Program-made: the position numbers and the translations under genes
Source: a virus
Virus record (IMG/VR): IMGVR_UViG_3300027858_000006
Location: 1-59,018 of that record
Length of the DNA stretch: 59,018 nt
Strand: one strand, 5' to 3'
Shown: in pieces, positions 24,658 to 32,817 of the stretch
Numbering within the stretch: the stretch's first letter is position 1
Layout of the letters: each line of letters begins with the position of its first letter
Notes under the pieces: generated by a model
Told to the model about the DNA's origin: nothing
Seen by the model: only the letters and a program-made list of their open reading frames with translations
The model's database searches: none

Positions 24658-26282
24658 GCTGACACCCCGATTAATTCAGTTGGGAATGTCTGAATTTTCT
24701 TATGGCAAACATCACAATATCCGTTCTTTGCAGGCATCCGGTTGGAGATTATACCATACTCTTCTCCACATTCACAGAATACATAATCGTAATCCTCTAC
24801 TGGTTTAATGGAATCCAATGGTGAATCTGAATTTATCAAACCGATTGTACTTACACTACCCAATGCAAGCCTGGTAACTGCAATTGCCACAGAATCAAGC
24901 ATATCATCATGTTCTGCAAATGGGAATTGCGCCCATTGCTGCCTAAACCCAGGCATACCTAGCATCTCAGTTTTCCTTAGAAGTACGCTTCCATTCTCAA
25001 AGTGTGGCGCTAGTGCGGTTAATTTCGTAATCTTGTCTTTGACTGTGAGTACACCAACAGCAGGAATCCATGTACTATCAGCTATGTGCTGCGCCATGGC
25101 TGCTTGATAGACATTATTCTCGATGAGTACCTCGGTAGCTCGCATCCCTGCGGCTGCCCACTCTTCATATGACGTGCAGATTTTATCATATGCTGTCGGA
25201 AAGTCCCATTTACCATGCCTAATCTCAATTATGTATAGCTTGCGCCTGTTGGCCTGATAGCCCACCAGAGCAATACATGTTTCATCAGCGTGTTCCTTTT
25301 CACTGATTGCCAGGTCTACACCTATATAGTATGTCAATTCATCCGGCAGGTCTGCCCAATCATAATACTGAAGCCAGTCAACATTCAAGTATTGGCCTTT
25401 CATGCCGGACGGGTCGTTCTGTTTTTCCCTGTCAAACATGATAGAACCGGCCTGTTGTCGATCAATCAATAGCTTCTTGATATCCCATACCTCTGGCCAA
25501 AGTACTTTTGAATCGCCAACAACTTCTACATCGCTTATGACTTCATTACCGTCTGAATCCGTGGTATAGATATATTCGTATGATTCCGGCCATTCTATAA
25601 TTGCTCTATCAATAGACCGGTGCCAGAGAGCATTATCTATCAACTGTTGATATAAGTCTGCGTAATGCTTTCTTGTACCAATTACAAACATCTGTGTGGT
25701 TGGCTCCACCAACTGCCCAATAGTCCCATAAAACCAGTTATTCATTGTTTCCATACGGGACTCTGTTTTTGTGTTTTCATCGTCGAGCATATCATCAATG
25801 ATGATTATATCAAAGTGCCCGCCAGTGATTGCTCCTAGTGCGCCAACTGCCTCAACAGTAGGGTCTTTGAGTTTACGCCCTGCGCTGTTCCTTTTACACC
25901 AGATCGCTCCGCCGTCACCTTTGTTGGTTATAAGCTCTCCATAATCATGTATAATAAGTTCATTGTGTTTGAGTTCGGTTCGGATTGTACCTAGTAGTTT
26001 GTTGGCCTGCCCTGATGTCTTACTGACCATCAAGACACGCACGTTTTGAATATTACATATTGCCCACACAGGTAAGGCATGGCAGAACACTGTAGTTTTT
26101 CCGTGGTCCCTAGGGCTCAATTGTAAGTGCCGATCTCTATCACAATATTTGTACCATCTGCCCTGGTGTGATGGAATGTTTAAGTCAAGATAATGTTTTG
26201 CAAAAAAAGCCTTTGAGTGCCTGGCAATGGTTTTTGGTGGTATGCTCTCAAGTGTTTTCAATTCTTGGGGACTTAAGGGCAT
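24654..26282 (-). CDS. terL: terminase large subunit (542 aa)
   Basis: ATPase half: SPRDHGKT (residues 56-63) is the Walker A, FDIIIIDD (157-164) the Walker B, followed by a short motif MLDDEN. Nuclease half: YIGVDLAISE (about 310) and AEHDDMLDSVAIAV (about 465) give the RNase H-like acidic residues. The last 45 residues form an unusual CECG...CDVC zinc ribbon, beyond the normal nuclease. Motor for DNA packaging into the procapsid via the portal. RBS GAGGTTCACA before ATG 26282. The small subunit lies on the same strand 1.9 kb upstream, separated by a plus-strand cassette. Confidence 0.9.
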   Translation of the reverse strand: MPLSPQELKTLESIPPKTIARHSKAFFAKHYLDLNIPSHQGRWYKYCDRDRHLQLSPRDHGKTTVFCHALPVWAICNIQNVRVLMVSKTSGQANKLLGTIRTELKHNELIIHDYGELITNKGDGGAIWCKRNSAGRKLKDPTVEAVGALGAITGGHFDIIIIDDMLDDENTKTESRMETMNNWFYGTIGQLVEPTTQMFVIGTRKHYADLYQQLIDNALWHRSIDRAIIEWPESYEYIYTTDSDGNEVISDVEVVGDSKVLWPEVWDIKKLLIDRQQAGSIMFDREKQNDPSGMKGQYLNVDWLQYYDWADLPDELTYYIGVDLAISEKEHADETCIALVGYQANRRKLYIIEIRHGKWDFPTAYDKICTSYEEWAAAGMRATEVLIENNVYQAAMAQHIADSTWIPAVGVLTVKDKITKLTALAPHFENGSVLLRKTEMLGMPGFRQQWAQFPFAEHDDMLDSVAIAVTRLALGSVSTIGLINSDSPLDSIKPVEDYDYVFCECGEEYGIISNRMPAKNGYCDVCHKKIQTFPTELIGVSA

Positions 26283-26402
26283 TGTGAACCTCTAACAATT
26301 ATTGAAATAATAGTTAACAATTCTAATTGTATATATTTAAAGTTTAGTTAAAATTTAAAAATACAAAAGCCTTTTATATTTTTAAAATTAATTATATTGG
26401 AT
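26283..26402. promoter_or_regulatory. divergent promoter region, A/T-rich
   Basis: On the minus strand TTTAAATATATAC (about 26327-26339) lies about 45-55 bases upstream of the terminase ATG. On the plus strand TTTTATATTT (about 26371-26380) sits 23-32 bases before the ATG at 26403, giving a leaderless start for the first gene of the plus cassette. No stable hairpin seen. Confidence 0.5.
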
Positions 26403-26882
26403 ATGATAAATTATGAATCCCCACTGGTGGGATATCTTTGTAACTTCTGTAACCACGCTCTTAGGTTGGTTGCAACCGATAAAGGTGATATGTGTTTTGA
26501 ATGTGATAATTGTCATTTTAATGAAGGCAGGATTAAGATCACAAATGATGTCCACAGGCAAGTAAATTGGACTAATGTGCACTTAAATTCGGTGCCCGAA
26601 GACAACGATATCAATATTGATTGTGACGCAATACTATCAAAAATAAAACAACTCGATATAGAAATAAAATATCTAAATCAACAATATGATATACATCGTG
26701 ACATACTGGTCTACTGTGACAAAACAAATGACGAATGGCTTAAAATCAATAAAACAGATTTTGATGAATTAAAAACACATATATATAATTATGGAAAAGC
26801 TGACTCTTATAAATTAGCGGTGCAAGAAGCACTCCGTATACAAAAAATTATTGAGACTTGTTTCTATGATTCCAATCAATGA
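26403..26882 (+). CDS. zinc-ribbon and coiled-coil protein (159 aa)
   Basis: Start ATG 26403 (TTG 26397 is an alternative). First 45 residues: CNFCNHAL...CFECDNCHF gives C-x2-C and C-x2-C-x2-C, a zinc ribbon. Residues about 75-150 are a helical, possibly coiled-coil region. Leads a five-gene plus-strand cassette of similar small Zn proteins. Possible nucleic-acid binding; not known. Confidence 0.6.
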   Translation: MINYESPLVGYLCNFCNHALRLVATDKGDMCFECDNCHFNEGRIKITNDVHRQVNWTNVHLNSVPEDNDINIDCDAILSKIKQLDIEIKYLNQQYDIHRDILVYCDKTNDEWLKINKTDFDELKTHIYNYGKADSYKLAVQEALRIQKIIETCFYDSNQ

Positions 26883-27138
26883 AACCCAATACACCCGTAA
26901 TGAAATACCAACCAGCAAGCAAGCGGTATTTACATCTAAACTATCAAGCACCGGCCAGGGAATTGTACCCGCATCAATCAGGTCAGGAAAAGACACGGCT
27001 CCACAATTCAAACTGCCGCCTGGGTGCAAGGTCGAATTACAGATTAAGGCAGTGTACTATATGGTACGAAAGTGTTCAAAGTGTGGTGAAGATATTATAA
27101 TAGACGGACAACCGTATAATCATGAATGCAAGGAATGA
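26866..27138 (+). CDS. zinc-ribbon protein (90 aa)
   Basis: Start at MIPINETQY (26866), overlapping the previous stop. Beta-like centre and a C-terminal VRKCSKCGEDI...HEC zinc knuckle (residues 66-88). Function unknown. Confidence 0.58.
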   Translation: MIPINETQYTRNEIPTSKQAVFTSKLSSTGQGIVPASIRSGKDTAPQFKLPPGCKVELQIKAVYYMVRKCSKCGEDIIIDGQPYNHECKE

Positions 27139-27144
27139 ACAATA

Positions 27145-27612
27145 ATGGAAATATCTTATACATGTGAAAACTGTGGGTGTGTGGTTAAAGATGCCAACCA
27201 TACAATTAAACCACAGACAGATTTTAAGAAAAAAACATTGTTTGAAAAACAGTTGAAAGAAAACTATAAATCATTGTATGAATACACCAAGTGTAAACAT
27301 TATTTTGAATCGGTTGTTGATAATTTCAACAAAAACAAGCGAATATTTGATAAAAAATATACACTTGACGTAAATGTTTCTAATTCCGGTAATTTTTTGT
27401 CAATCATGCAAAACGGGGAAATAATAGATAATATATGGTATATTTTTAATTCAAATGTAATATTAATTGATTCTATGAATTATTTGTATATAGAGTGTCC
27501 TGTATGTAACAATAGAAAATATTTTAAACCTGTTTGTAATACAACTGATGATATAAAAGAGCCAGACCGTTCACAATCATATAATCATGAACTGGAGGAC
27601 GATTCAAAATGA
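27145..27612 (+). CDS. zinc-ribbon-flanked protein (155 aa)
   Basis: Cys pairs CENCG at the N-terminus and CPVCNNRKYF near residue 118 may fold together into one zinc ribbon, with an inserted charged helical and beta section (EYTKCKHYFESVVDNFNKNK). Overlaps the next ATG. No known family. Confidence 0.55.
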   Translation: MEISYTCENCGCVVKDANHTIKPQTDFKKKTLFEKQLKENYKSLYEYTKCKHYFESVVDNFNKNKRIFDKKYTLDVNVSNSGNFLSIMQNGEIIDNIWYIFNSNVILIDSMNYLYIECPVCNNRKYFKPVCNTTDDIKEPDRSQSYNHELEDDSK

Positions 27613-27791
27613 ATATTAAAAAACAATGCAAACAATGTGGAAGCAATATTGAAGGAAATGAAGACGAAATGCGCTTGTTGTATACAAATGATAAAAAAGA
27701 AGGTTTTTTTAAATGCCCGATGTGTGGTCACCACGAACAATTCAATATATTTATTCCTTGGTTTATGCAGAGAGATGGAGATAAAATATGA
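27609..27791 (+). CDS. small zinc-ribbon protein (60 aa)
   Basis: CKQCGSN and CPMCGHHEQF, spaced about 30 residues, give a standard Cys4 zinc ribbon. ATG overlaps the previous stop (ATGA) and the next ATG overlaps its TGA. Function unknown, probably part of the cassette with its neighbours. Confidence 0.6.
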   Translation: MNIKKQCKQCGSNIEGNEDEMRLLYTNDKKEGFFKCPMCGHHEQFNIFIPWFMQRDGDKI

Positions 27792-28150
27792 ACATTCAAG
27801 AACTAATCAGCCTATTGTACACCATTGACCCAGATGAAATACTCTACTGCTTTCCGGAAACAGACGATGACGCCCAGGCACTAGCGGATGAATTCCCATC
27901 GATTCGTATAATTCAGGAACTTGGACGGTGGCTACCAGGTGGAACACGCACACCAGTTACAACCGCACTAAGTATCAAGTTTGATGTGGTGTGCATCCCA
28001 TCTGAACTATTAAATGAAATGTTGCCATTTGGCATAACCTGCTTAAAAAGAGGAGGGTATCTACTGTCTGACGGGTCAATAGAAACAAGAGGAAGTAAAC
28101 TTAAAACCGGTATTAAACAAAACGGGATATTCCAGTATAAAAATAAGTGA
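27788..28150 (+). CDS. unknown protein (120 aa)
   Basis: Soluble alpha/beta protein; no Cys ribbon. Contains ALSIKFDVVCIPSELLNEMLPFGITCLKRGG that could be a beta-alpha unit. Last gene of the plus cassette; its 3' end is 5 bases from the convergent stop of the small terminase gene. Confidence 0.55.
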   Translation: MNIQELISLLYTIDPDEILYCFPETDDDAQALADEFPSIRIIQELGRWLPGGTRTPVTTALSIKFDVVCIPSELLNEMLPFGITCLKRGGYLLSDGSIETRGSKLKTGIKQNGIFQYKNK

Positions 28151-28155
28151 TGTGG

Positions 28156-28689
28156 TTACTCAACTGCATCATCTGCTTTATCCCCTTGGTCTGGTTGTGA
28201 TGCCAGCCAGTCCCCAAACACACCTACTATTTTTTTATCGATATTAACATCATTGTGTTCAATTGTGCCCCGTAAGTCCACTTTCTGGATATCTTCACCA
28301 AGTACTTTTAATTTACTATCTATTATCTTAAGTTTCAATCCAAGCATGTCAACAAGGTCTTTTAATTTTTCAATGTGGATTATTGGAACCATTTTTCCAG
28401 ATTTATCTTTAGTAAATGCTGTGATAACTTCCTGGTCAATCATCATATCTAATTTACCAAGATCGATTAACATCTCTGCTTTTTTATCCACTACACCTGC
28501 AACATATTTTTCATCTATACCTGCAGCAATGTCATTCTCACGAATGGCACAACGCTCATCCCATTTAAAATTCTTTTTCCAAGCCTGAAGAGATTGTCTA
28601 CTCACTTTCATCTCTTTAGATATTTGTGAAATTGAACGATACTCATAATATAATTCGAATGCCTTTTCGTGTTTTTCTTGTAATTTCAT
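28156..28689 (-). CDS. terS: terminase small subunit (177 aa)
   Basis: N-terminal helix-turn-helix (YRSISQISKEMKVSRQSLQAWKKNFKWDER), followed by helices and a central amphipathic region and an acidic C-terminus. This is the layout of small terminase subunits that bind packaging sites. The leaderless start is supported by a TATA box on the minus strand about 30 bases upstream. It is separated from terL by an inserted plus-strand cassette, which is odd. Confidence 0.6.
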   Translation of the reverse strand: MKLQEKHEKAFELYYEYRSISQISKEMKVSRQSLQAWKKNFKWDERCAIRENDIAAGIDEKYVAGVVDKKAEMLIDLGKLDMMIDQEVITAFTKDKSGKMVPIIHIEKLKDLVDMLGLKLKIIDSKLKVLGEDIQKVDLRGTIEHNDVNIDKKIVGVFGDWLASQPDQGDKADDAVE

Positions 28690-28806
28690 TAATATTTACA
28701 TGTGTTAAGAATATATAATGTTTTTTGACAGGGTGTAAACCTATATTCAAATAAATTTTTAAACAATGACATTAATATTAAAGTATAAATTTATGGACTG
28801 GTCATA
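28690..28806. promoter_or_regulatory. divergent promoters, terS and tail operon
   Basis: Minus strand: ATTATATATT about 30 bases before the terS ATG. Plus strand: AAGTATAAATTT (about 28780-28791) about 20-26 bases before ATG 28807. Both starts would be nearly leaderless. No obvious operator beyond A/T tracts. Confidence 0.55.
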
Positions 28807-29436
28807 ATGAGTTATTGTACAAATGAGGATGTATATCGTAAAGCTGGAATTGATAGCACCGTAGTTTCAGAACTCGATGTAGAACGATTTAAAAAAGAAT
28901 CCGATGCTGAAATAGACGCAATGTATCAGAAATCATTTGGAAATGCTCAGTCTGAAACAGAATGGTTAGATGTCGAAAACCTGGATGAAGACGAAGACAT
29001 AGATACTATTTTTTTGGAGAAGCGCCCAGTACAGTCAATAACCTCTCTTGAATCTTATGATGTGACTGATACACTAGCTATCACTTGGACCACAGACGAT
29101 TATTGGTTAGATACGGGCATGGGGCGCATCCGGTTAAAATCTAAAACATTCTCACATCAGAATCACAGGATCAAGGCAGTGTATACGTATGGATATAGTG
29201 ATGTGCCTGTGAATATTGCTGCGCTGTCTGCTACAATTTGCGCTATGCGGGTGATGATTAATCAGATTGGCGGGACATATGATGATGTGACCTCATACTC
29301 ATTACCATCGGGTGTGACTATTGGCGTGGGCGAGCCGTACATGAACATGACCCGTGCTATTGAAAAACTCAAAAATGAAAGGGATGAACTTAAGAAAAAC
29401 ATCGGACAATTACGCACAAACCTACTGGCGGTATAA
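28807..29436 (+). CDS. head-tail connector (adaptor-type) protein (209 aa)
   Basis: Starts MSYCTNEDVYRKAGI; the NEDVxxKAG, V.EL....RF..ESDAEIDA.Y pattern followed by a beta region (YGYSDVPVNIAALSATICAMRVM) matches gp6/adaptor-like connector proteins. C-terminus is a long charged helix (KLKNERDELKKNIGQL). First gene of the plus tail operon. Confidence 0.68.
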   Translation: MSYCTNEDVYRKAGIDSTVVSELDVERFKKESDAEIDAMYQKSFGNAQSETEWLDVENLDEDEDIDTIFLEKRPVQSITSLESYDVTDTLAITWTTDDYWLDTGMGRIRLKSKTFSHQNHRIKAVYTYGYSDVPVNIAALSATICAMRVMINQIGGTYDDVTSYSLPSGVTIGVGEPYMNMTRAIEKLKNERDELKKNIGQLRTNLLAV

Positions 29437-29844
29437 ATGACAACCAGCACCCAGATTAAAGGCCTATCAAAGCACATAACGCAGATATGGGGGCGCTGGG
29501 AGGGGATTGATATGACACTCCGTAAGGAGGTTGTTACCCTTGATCCAAACGGCCACCCCATAGGAGTTTCCCCCACAGACAGCACTATAAAGGGTGTAAT
29601 ATCTGCTGTGCCATTTGAACTGGATAACAAATTTGCAGGTCGGTTGGAAGACAGACAGATAAGGGGTGTGTTCCTATGGACCGGCGACAGCGCCACCATG
29701 CCGGAAGTTGATAACAAGATCATCGATACATCAGACGGCAGCAATGATATGTATGTCGTGGTTCGTATATTGTTCGTTGATAGGGATATCGATAACCCTG
29801 TGCTAATTACATGTGAACTAAGAGAAGTTCCATATGAGGCTTGA
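29437..29844 (+). CDS. head closure / stopper-type protein (135 aa)
   Basis: Small beta protein following the connector (YDMTLRKEVVTLDPNGHPIGV, GVFLWTGDSATMPEVDNKIID), as in phage head-closure/gp16-like genes. Position immediately after the adaptor supports the call. Sequence similarity is weak. Confidence 0.5.
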   Translation: MTTSTQIKGLSKHITQIWGRWEGIDMTLRKEVVTLDPNGHPIGVSPTDSTIKGVISAVPFELDNKFAGRLEDRQIRGVFLWTGDSATMPEVDNKIIDTSDGSNDMYVVVRILFVDRDIDNPVLITCELREVPYEA

Positions 29845-29845
29845 T

Positions 29846-30394
29846 ATGCAACTAGAAGCTAATTTATTTGAACTTGAACAGAATGTAAAAACATACTCCC
29901 TGGGTGCACAACTACACATACAGGATTCGATGGGGCGCCTTGGTATTGAATCAGAAGCCGATGCCAAGAATACTATAAACACTTTCGTAAGCAGCAAAGG
30001 GCATAAACAAGGGGTCAATAGCGGATTGTTCCGTGATAGTGTACATTCCACACCAATTGAAGATGGTTATGGATTCAGGTTAAACGATGGTGTCCCATAC
30101 GGCATATATCATGAATTTGGAACCCAAGAACATTTTGTGCCGTTTGTGGATGCGTCAGGAAGCTTAACGGCCCTGGGTAAGTGGGCTGTCCTGCACTTTG
30201 ATGATTTAGGATTTAGTGTAATCGGGACATCAGGTAAAAAACTAAAGCGACCATCCCGGCAATCTCGGGAAGATGCTGTAAAGTCCAGGGGCGGCATGAA
30301 AGTAAGCCTGGATGAAATGGCACCGTTTAGAAAGGCACTTGAGCACGCTCAGAACATCGCACCGGACATCTTTAAAGAGGAGTTGGCTAAGTGA
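29846..30394 (+). CDS. HK97 gp10-like neck/tail-completion protein (182 aa)
   Basis: MQLEANLFELEQNVK, then GLFRDSVHSTPIEDGYGFRLNDGVPYGIYHEFGTQEHFVPF; the G..Y..YHEFGT...PF motif is typical of gp10-like neck proteins. Start at 29846 has GAGGCTTGAT upstream; 29834 is an alternative. C-terminal helix is basic. Confidence 0.7.
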   Translation: MQLEANLFELEQNVKTYSLGAQLHIQDSMGRLGIESEADAKNTINTFVSSKGHKQGVNSGLFRDSVHSTPIEDGYGFRLNDGVPYGIYHEFGTQEHFVPFVDASGSLTALGKWAVLHFDDLGFSVIGTSGKKLKRPSRQSREDAVKSRGGMKVSLDEMAPFRKALEHAQNIAPDIFKEELAK

Positions 30395-31131
30395 CTGATA
30401 CAAGAGTATCACCCCAGGAGTTCATAACAGGTCTGCTTAGAGCAAACCTAACTGACTATAACGCAACAGCTAGGGCATCTGCGGGTTTATCTTCTAACTG
30501 GATATACCCAGACAGGCCGCTATTGGCTGCCATGATAGATAATGAAAACAACTTCCCTAGACTGTCAGTAACCCGTATGGATACCTCATCAAAGGGGGAT
30601 ATTGGTATGGGTGGCACTGAAACCGAGGACACCGTGATCCTGCTGGTAAACGCATATACTATCAAGACAAAGCTGTGTACGGTTCGTACTGAAACAAATG
30701 AATCTCATACTTTTGCAAGCGGTACGGATGAGTATACACTGGATGTCACGCCGGCCACCAACATCACTGAAGTAACAGGGACATTATCAAGCAGCGCACA
30801 CACGTTTATACTTGATACGGATTATCAATTGATTGATGCTGATTCAGACGGACGATTTGATTCTATCGACTGGGGGTTAGGTGGTGATGTACCAGATGAT
30901 ACCACCGACTTCTATGTAGATTATGTCAGGAAACTCGAAGGGGATATTTTAGCTGAGTACATCATAGACGATGTAAATATCTATTTACGGGATAACTGGC
31001 GGGATGATACAGTTCCAACGCTGTTTGACTATATCAACGTGCGGAAGTCTGCAATTGCTGATGAAATGAGCGGACGGATCAAGCGATGTGAGTTACAGAT
31101 TAGGTTGGGTGGCGTAAATATCAATGATTAA
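30391..31131 (+). CDS. tail-terminator-like protein (246 aa)
   Basis: GTG start at 30391 overlaps the previous stop (GTGA). Follows the gp10-like gene, the place of tail terminator/completion proteins; contains a long beta part (LSVTRMDTSSKG, TVILLVNAYTIKTKL) and later DVNIYLRDNWRD. Larger than typical terminators (about 130-150 aa), maybe with an inserted domain (NESHTFASGTDEY). Confidence 0.5.
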   Translation: MTDTRVSPQEFITGLLRANLTDYNATARASAGLSSNWIYPDRPLLAAMIDNENNFPRLSVTRMDTSSKGDIGMGGTETEDTVILLVNAYTIKTKLCTVRTETNESHTFASGTDEYTLDVTPATNITEVTGTLSSSAHTFILDTDYQLIDADSDGRFDSIDWGLGGDVPDDTTDFYVDYVRKLEGDILAEYIIDDVNIYLRDNWRDDTVPTLFDYINVRKSAIADEMSGRIKRCELQIRLGGVNIND

Positions 31132-31174
31132 GCCAAGTGGCTGATAAATAGATTAAACCAAGAGGTACAACAAC

Positions 31175-32173
31175 ATGGCAGGAACAGAATACTTTTTAGG
31201 CAGGCGGTCTGTCTTTAACTATGCGGTTGAAGACGTTTCATATGGCACAAAAAACACAGCCACAACATGGGCATGGCCCGGTTTAGTCCAAAAGTGGACA
31301 CCCGGACCAGATTCACAAACATTAGAACCATTGGATCCAATGGATGGGGTAGATGAACGCACCGTAGGTGAATATTATCCAACAGTCCCAAAGTTTGGAG
31401 GCACCATAGAAATGTTAGTCCAACATATGCGATTCACAATGCTATGTATGGGGATGACTGATACGATCACAGGTGCTGGAGACCCATACACACACACAAT
31501 GTCTCTGGATAATGTGATGCAGTCGATGAGCTTCCAGACAGGACACCTACATACAGGAACCAACTTCGGGAAAGAATATACTGGATTAGTTTGCGGTAAG
31601 GGTGATTTCGCATTCACAAAAGGCGACTGGATGCGATTCAATGCGGACTTTGTGGCACAGAACGCAGTTAAGATCACATCATATAATAGTTATCAGGCGG
31701 CTGCATCTGGACTTAAGAAGTATACATCATCTGATATCAGGCCATACAGGAGCTCTGACCTCACATTAAAAATAAACGATGTGGATATCTGCGCTGATGT
31801 TACCCAGGCACGCTTAGGTTTTGATAATCAACTACAAGTAGATGAAGGTATGTGCCAGGCAGCCGGGGAACTCATTGCAGAACCAGCACCACAAGTTCAG
31901 TTATGGGACGCAGGCATAACAGTAAAAATGCATGAATCCGCATTATGGGATTTGTTTAAAGCCGGCGCAACGGTGAGCAACTGTTCATTTAAAGTGACCA
32001 ACGGCACACACTCGATTACATGGACCTTAAACGGCGTCAAAGTTGAGAAAGCCAGCGAGCCGATAGATATTACTCAAGGGCTTGTTATCCAGGATATAGC
32101 GCTCAAGGTTACAAGCGTGGATATCGTAGAGCTTGCTGAAACGTCAGTGGACTATGACGTGGTGTGTGCATAA
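31175..32173 (+). CDS. major tail (tube) protein (332 aa)
   Basis: Beta-rich tube protein: LGRRSVFNYAVEDVSYG, GTIEMLVQHMRFTMLCMG, YTHTMSLDNVMQSMSFQTGHLHTGTNF; duplicated tube-like motifs with C-terminal ITWTLNGVKVEKASEPID, LVIQDIALKVTSVDIVELAE. AGAGGTACAACAAC before ATG. Its size, abundance-type sequence and position before the chaperone and tape measure genes fit a tail tube. Confidence 0.66.
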   Translation: MAGTEYFLGRRSVFNYAVEDVSYGTKNTATTWAWPGLVQKWTPGPDSQTLEPLDPMDGVDERTVGEYYPTVPKFGGTIEMLVQHMRFTMLCMGMTDTITGAGDPYTHTMSLDNVMQSMSFQTGHLHTGTNFGKEYTGLVCGKGDFAFTKGDWMRFNADFVAQNAVKITSYNSYQAAASGLKKYTSSDIRPYRSSDLTLKINDVDICADVTQARLGFDNQLQVDEGMCQAAGELIAEPAPQVQLWDAGITVKMHESALWDLFKAGATVSNCSFKVTNGTHSITWTLNGVKVEKASEPIDITQGLVIQDIALKVTSVDIVELAETSVDYDVVCA

Positions 32174-32180
32174 TAAAATT

Positions 32181-32200
32181 ATGGGTGTACCCACACCCAT
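32181..32200. terminator. hairpin terminator between tail tube and HNH gene
   Basis: ATGGGTGT and ACACCCAT form an 8-bp stem with a 4-nt loop, followed on the plus strand by TTTATTTTATA and on the minus strand by an A/T stretch (bidirectional). It ends the connector-tube transcript and the convergent HNH gene. Confidence 0.7.
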
Positions 32201-32638
32201 TTATTTTATATTAATATAATACAGTTTATGATTATTGTCTGCATAAAAACGAGAACATACGTTAACAAGCCGTCCTTGATCATATATTATAATATCCTCT
32301 GTTAACCTAACATTTGGTGACATGGTTTCTGTGAAATTAAAAAATTGCCTATTATGAACTTTGTGATATTTTCGTGTGGCTTTGTTATGCGATTTTTTAC
32401 CAATGTCGGTTTTCTGATATTCTAATATCAAATTTAATCTGTTTTTTGATGCATTTGATTTATCCCTTAACTTTTGAGGGGACGTGGTACACACACCAGA
32501 TTTACGCAGGATTTTATGTAATTTTTGATGGCATGACCAGCACACCATCACAATTTCTTCGGGTTCATAACTTTTATGATGGTGAATTAACTTTTTATCA
32601 GTACATCCACACTTATAGCATTTGGTAATTTCGTTCAT
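32201..32638 (-). CDS. HNH endonuclease, free-standing (145 aa)
   Basis: CYKCGCTDKKLIHHHK at residues about 7-22 and CWSCHQKLHKIL at 33-44 form the typical CxxC-HHH-CxxC-H HNH nuclease core. Opposite in direction to surrounding tail genes, with its own promoter and repeat region upstream. Likely homing-type and mobile. Acts on DNA; target unknown. Confidence 0.78.
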   Translation of the reverse strand: MNEITKCYKCGCTDKKLIHHHKSYEPEEIVMVCWSCHQKLHKILRKSGVCTTSPQKLRDKSNASKNRLNLILEYQKTDIGKKSHNKATRKYHKVHNRQFFNFTETMSPNVRLTEDIIIYDQGRLVNVCSRFYADNNHKLYYINIK

Positions 32639-32712
32639 GAGATATCAACAAATATTAATATGATGCGTTTGTATAAATATATATGCCCGTCCATAAATTG
32701 AGATATCAACAA
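32638..32712 (-). promoter_or_regulatory. HNH gene promoter with direct repeats TGAGATATCAACAA
   Basis: TGAGATATCAACAA occurs at 32638-32651, next to the HNH start, and again at 32699-32712, flanking a TATA-rich segment (GTATAAATATATAT, 32671-32684). The first copy would lie at the RNA start, the second upstream of the TATA box, as expected for an autoregulatory operator pair. A similar architecture is upstream of the HNH at 48178. Confidence 0.5.
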
Positions 32713-32733
32713 TCTGTTTTTTTTTGGATGGGC
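32685..32733. other. imperfect inverted repeat around T run
   Basis: GCCCGTCCA (32685-32693) pairs, with one G-T, to TGGATGGGC (32725-32733). The second direct repeat and a T10-type run are inside the loop. Confidence 0.4.
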
Positions 32734-32743
32734 ACAATATTTG

Positions 32744-32805
32744 CGCTTAAGCGGTGTATGGGTTGGTATTCTTTCCTTCCCTATACACTTTCCAATTAAT
32801 ACCAA
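32744..32805 (+). promoter_or_regulatory. structured leader RNA of the tail chaperone gene (possible switch or pseudoknot)
   Basis: A palindrome CGCTTAAGCG (32744-32753) precedes GTGTATGGG (32754-32762), which pairs with CCCTATACAC (32779-32788, one bulge). The loop contains TTGGTATT (32763-32770), which pairs perfectly with AATACCAA (32798-32805), adjoining the AAGAGG ribosome site. The two stems interleave, so they are either a pseudoknot or alternative folds controlling translation of the chaperone at 32818. Confidence 0.45.
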
Positions 32806-32817
32806 GAGGTAAATAAA

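Noticed and set aside
26397-26402. TTG start for the first zinc-ribbon gene of the plus cassette
   Set aside because: An ATG two codons later fits the leaderless spacing from the TATA box better.
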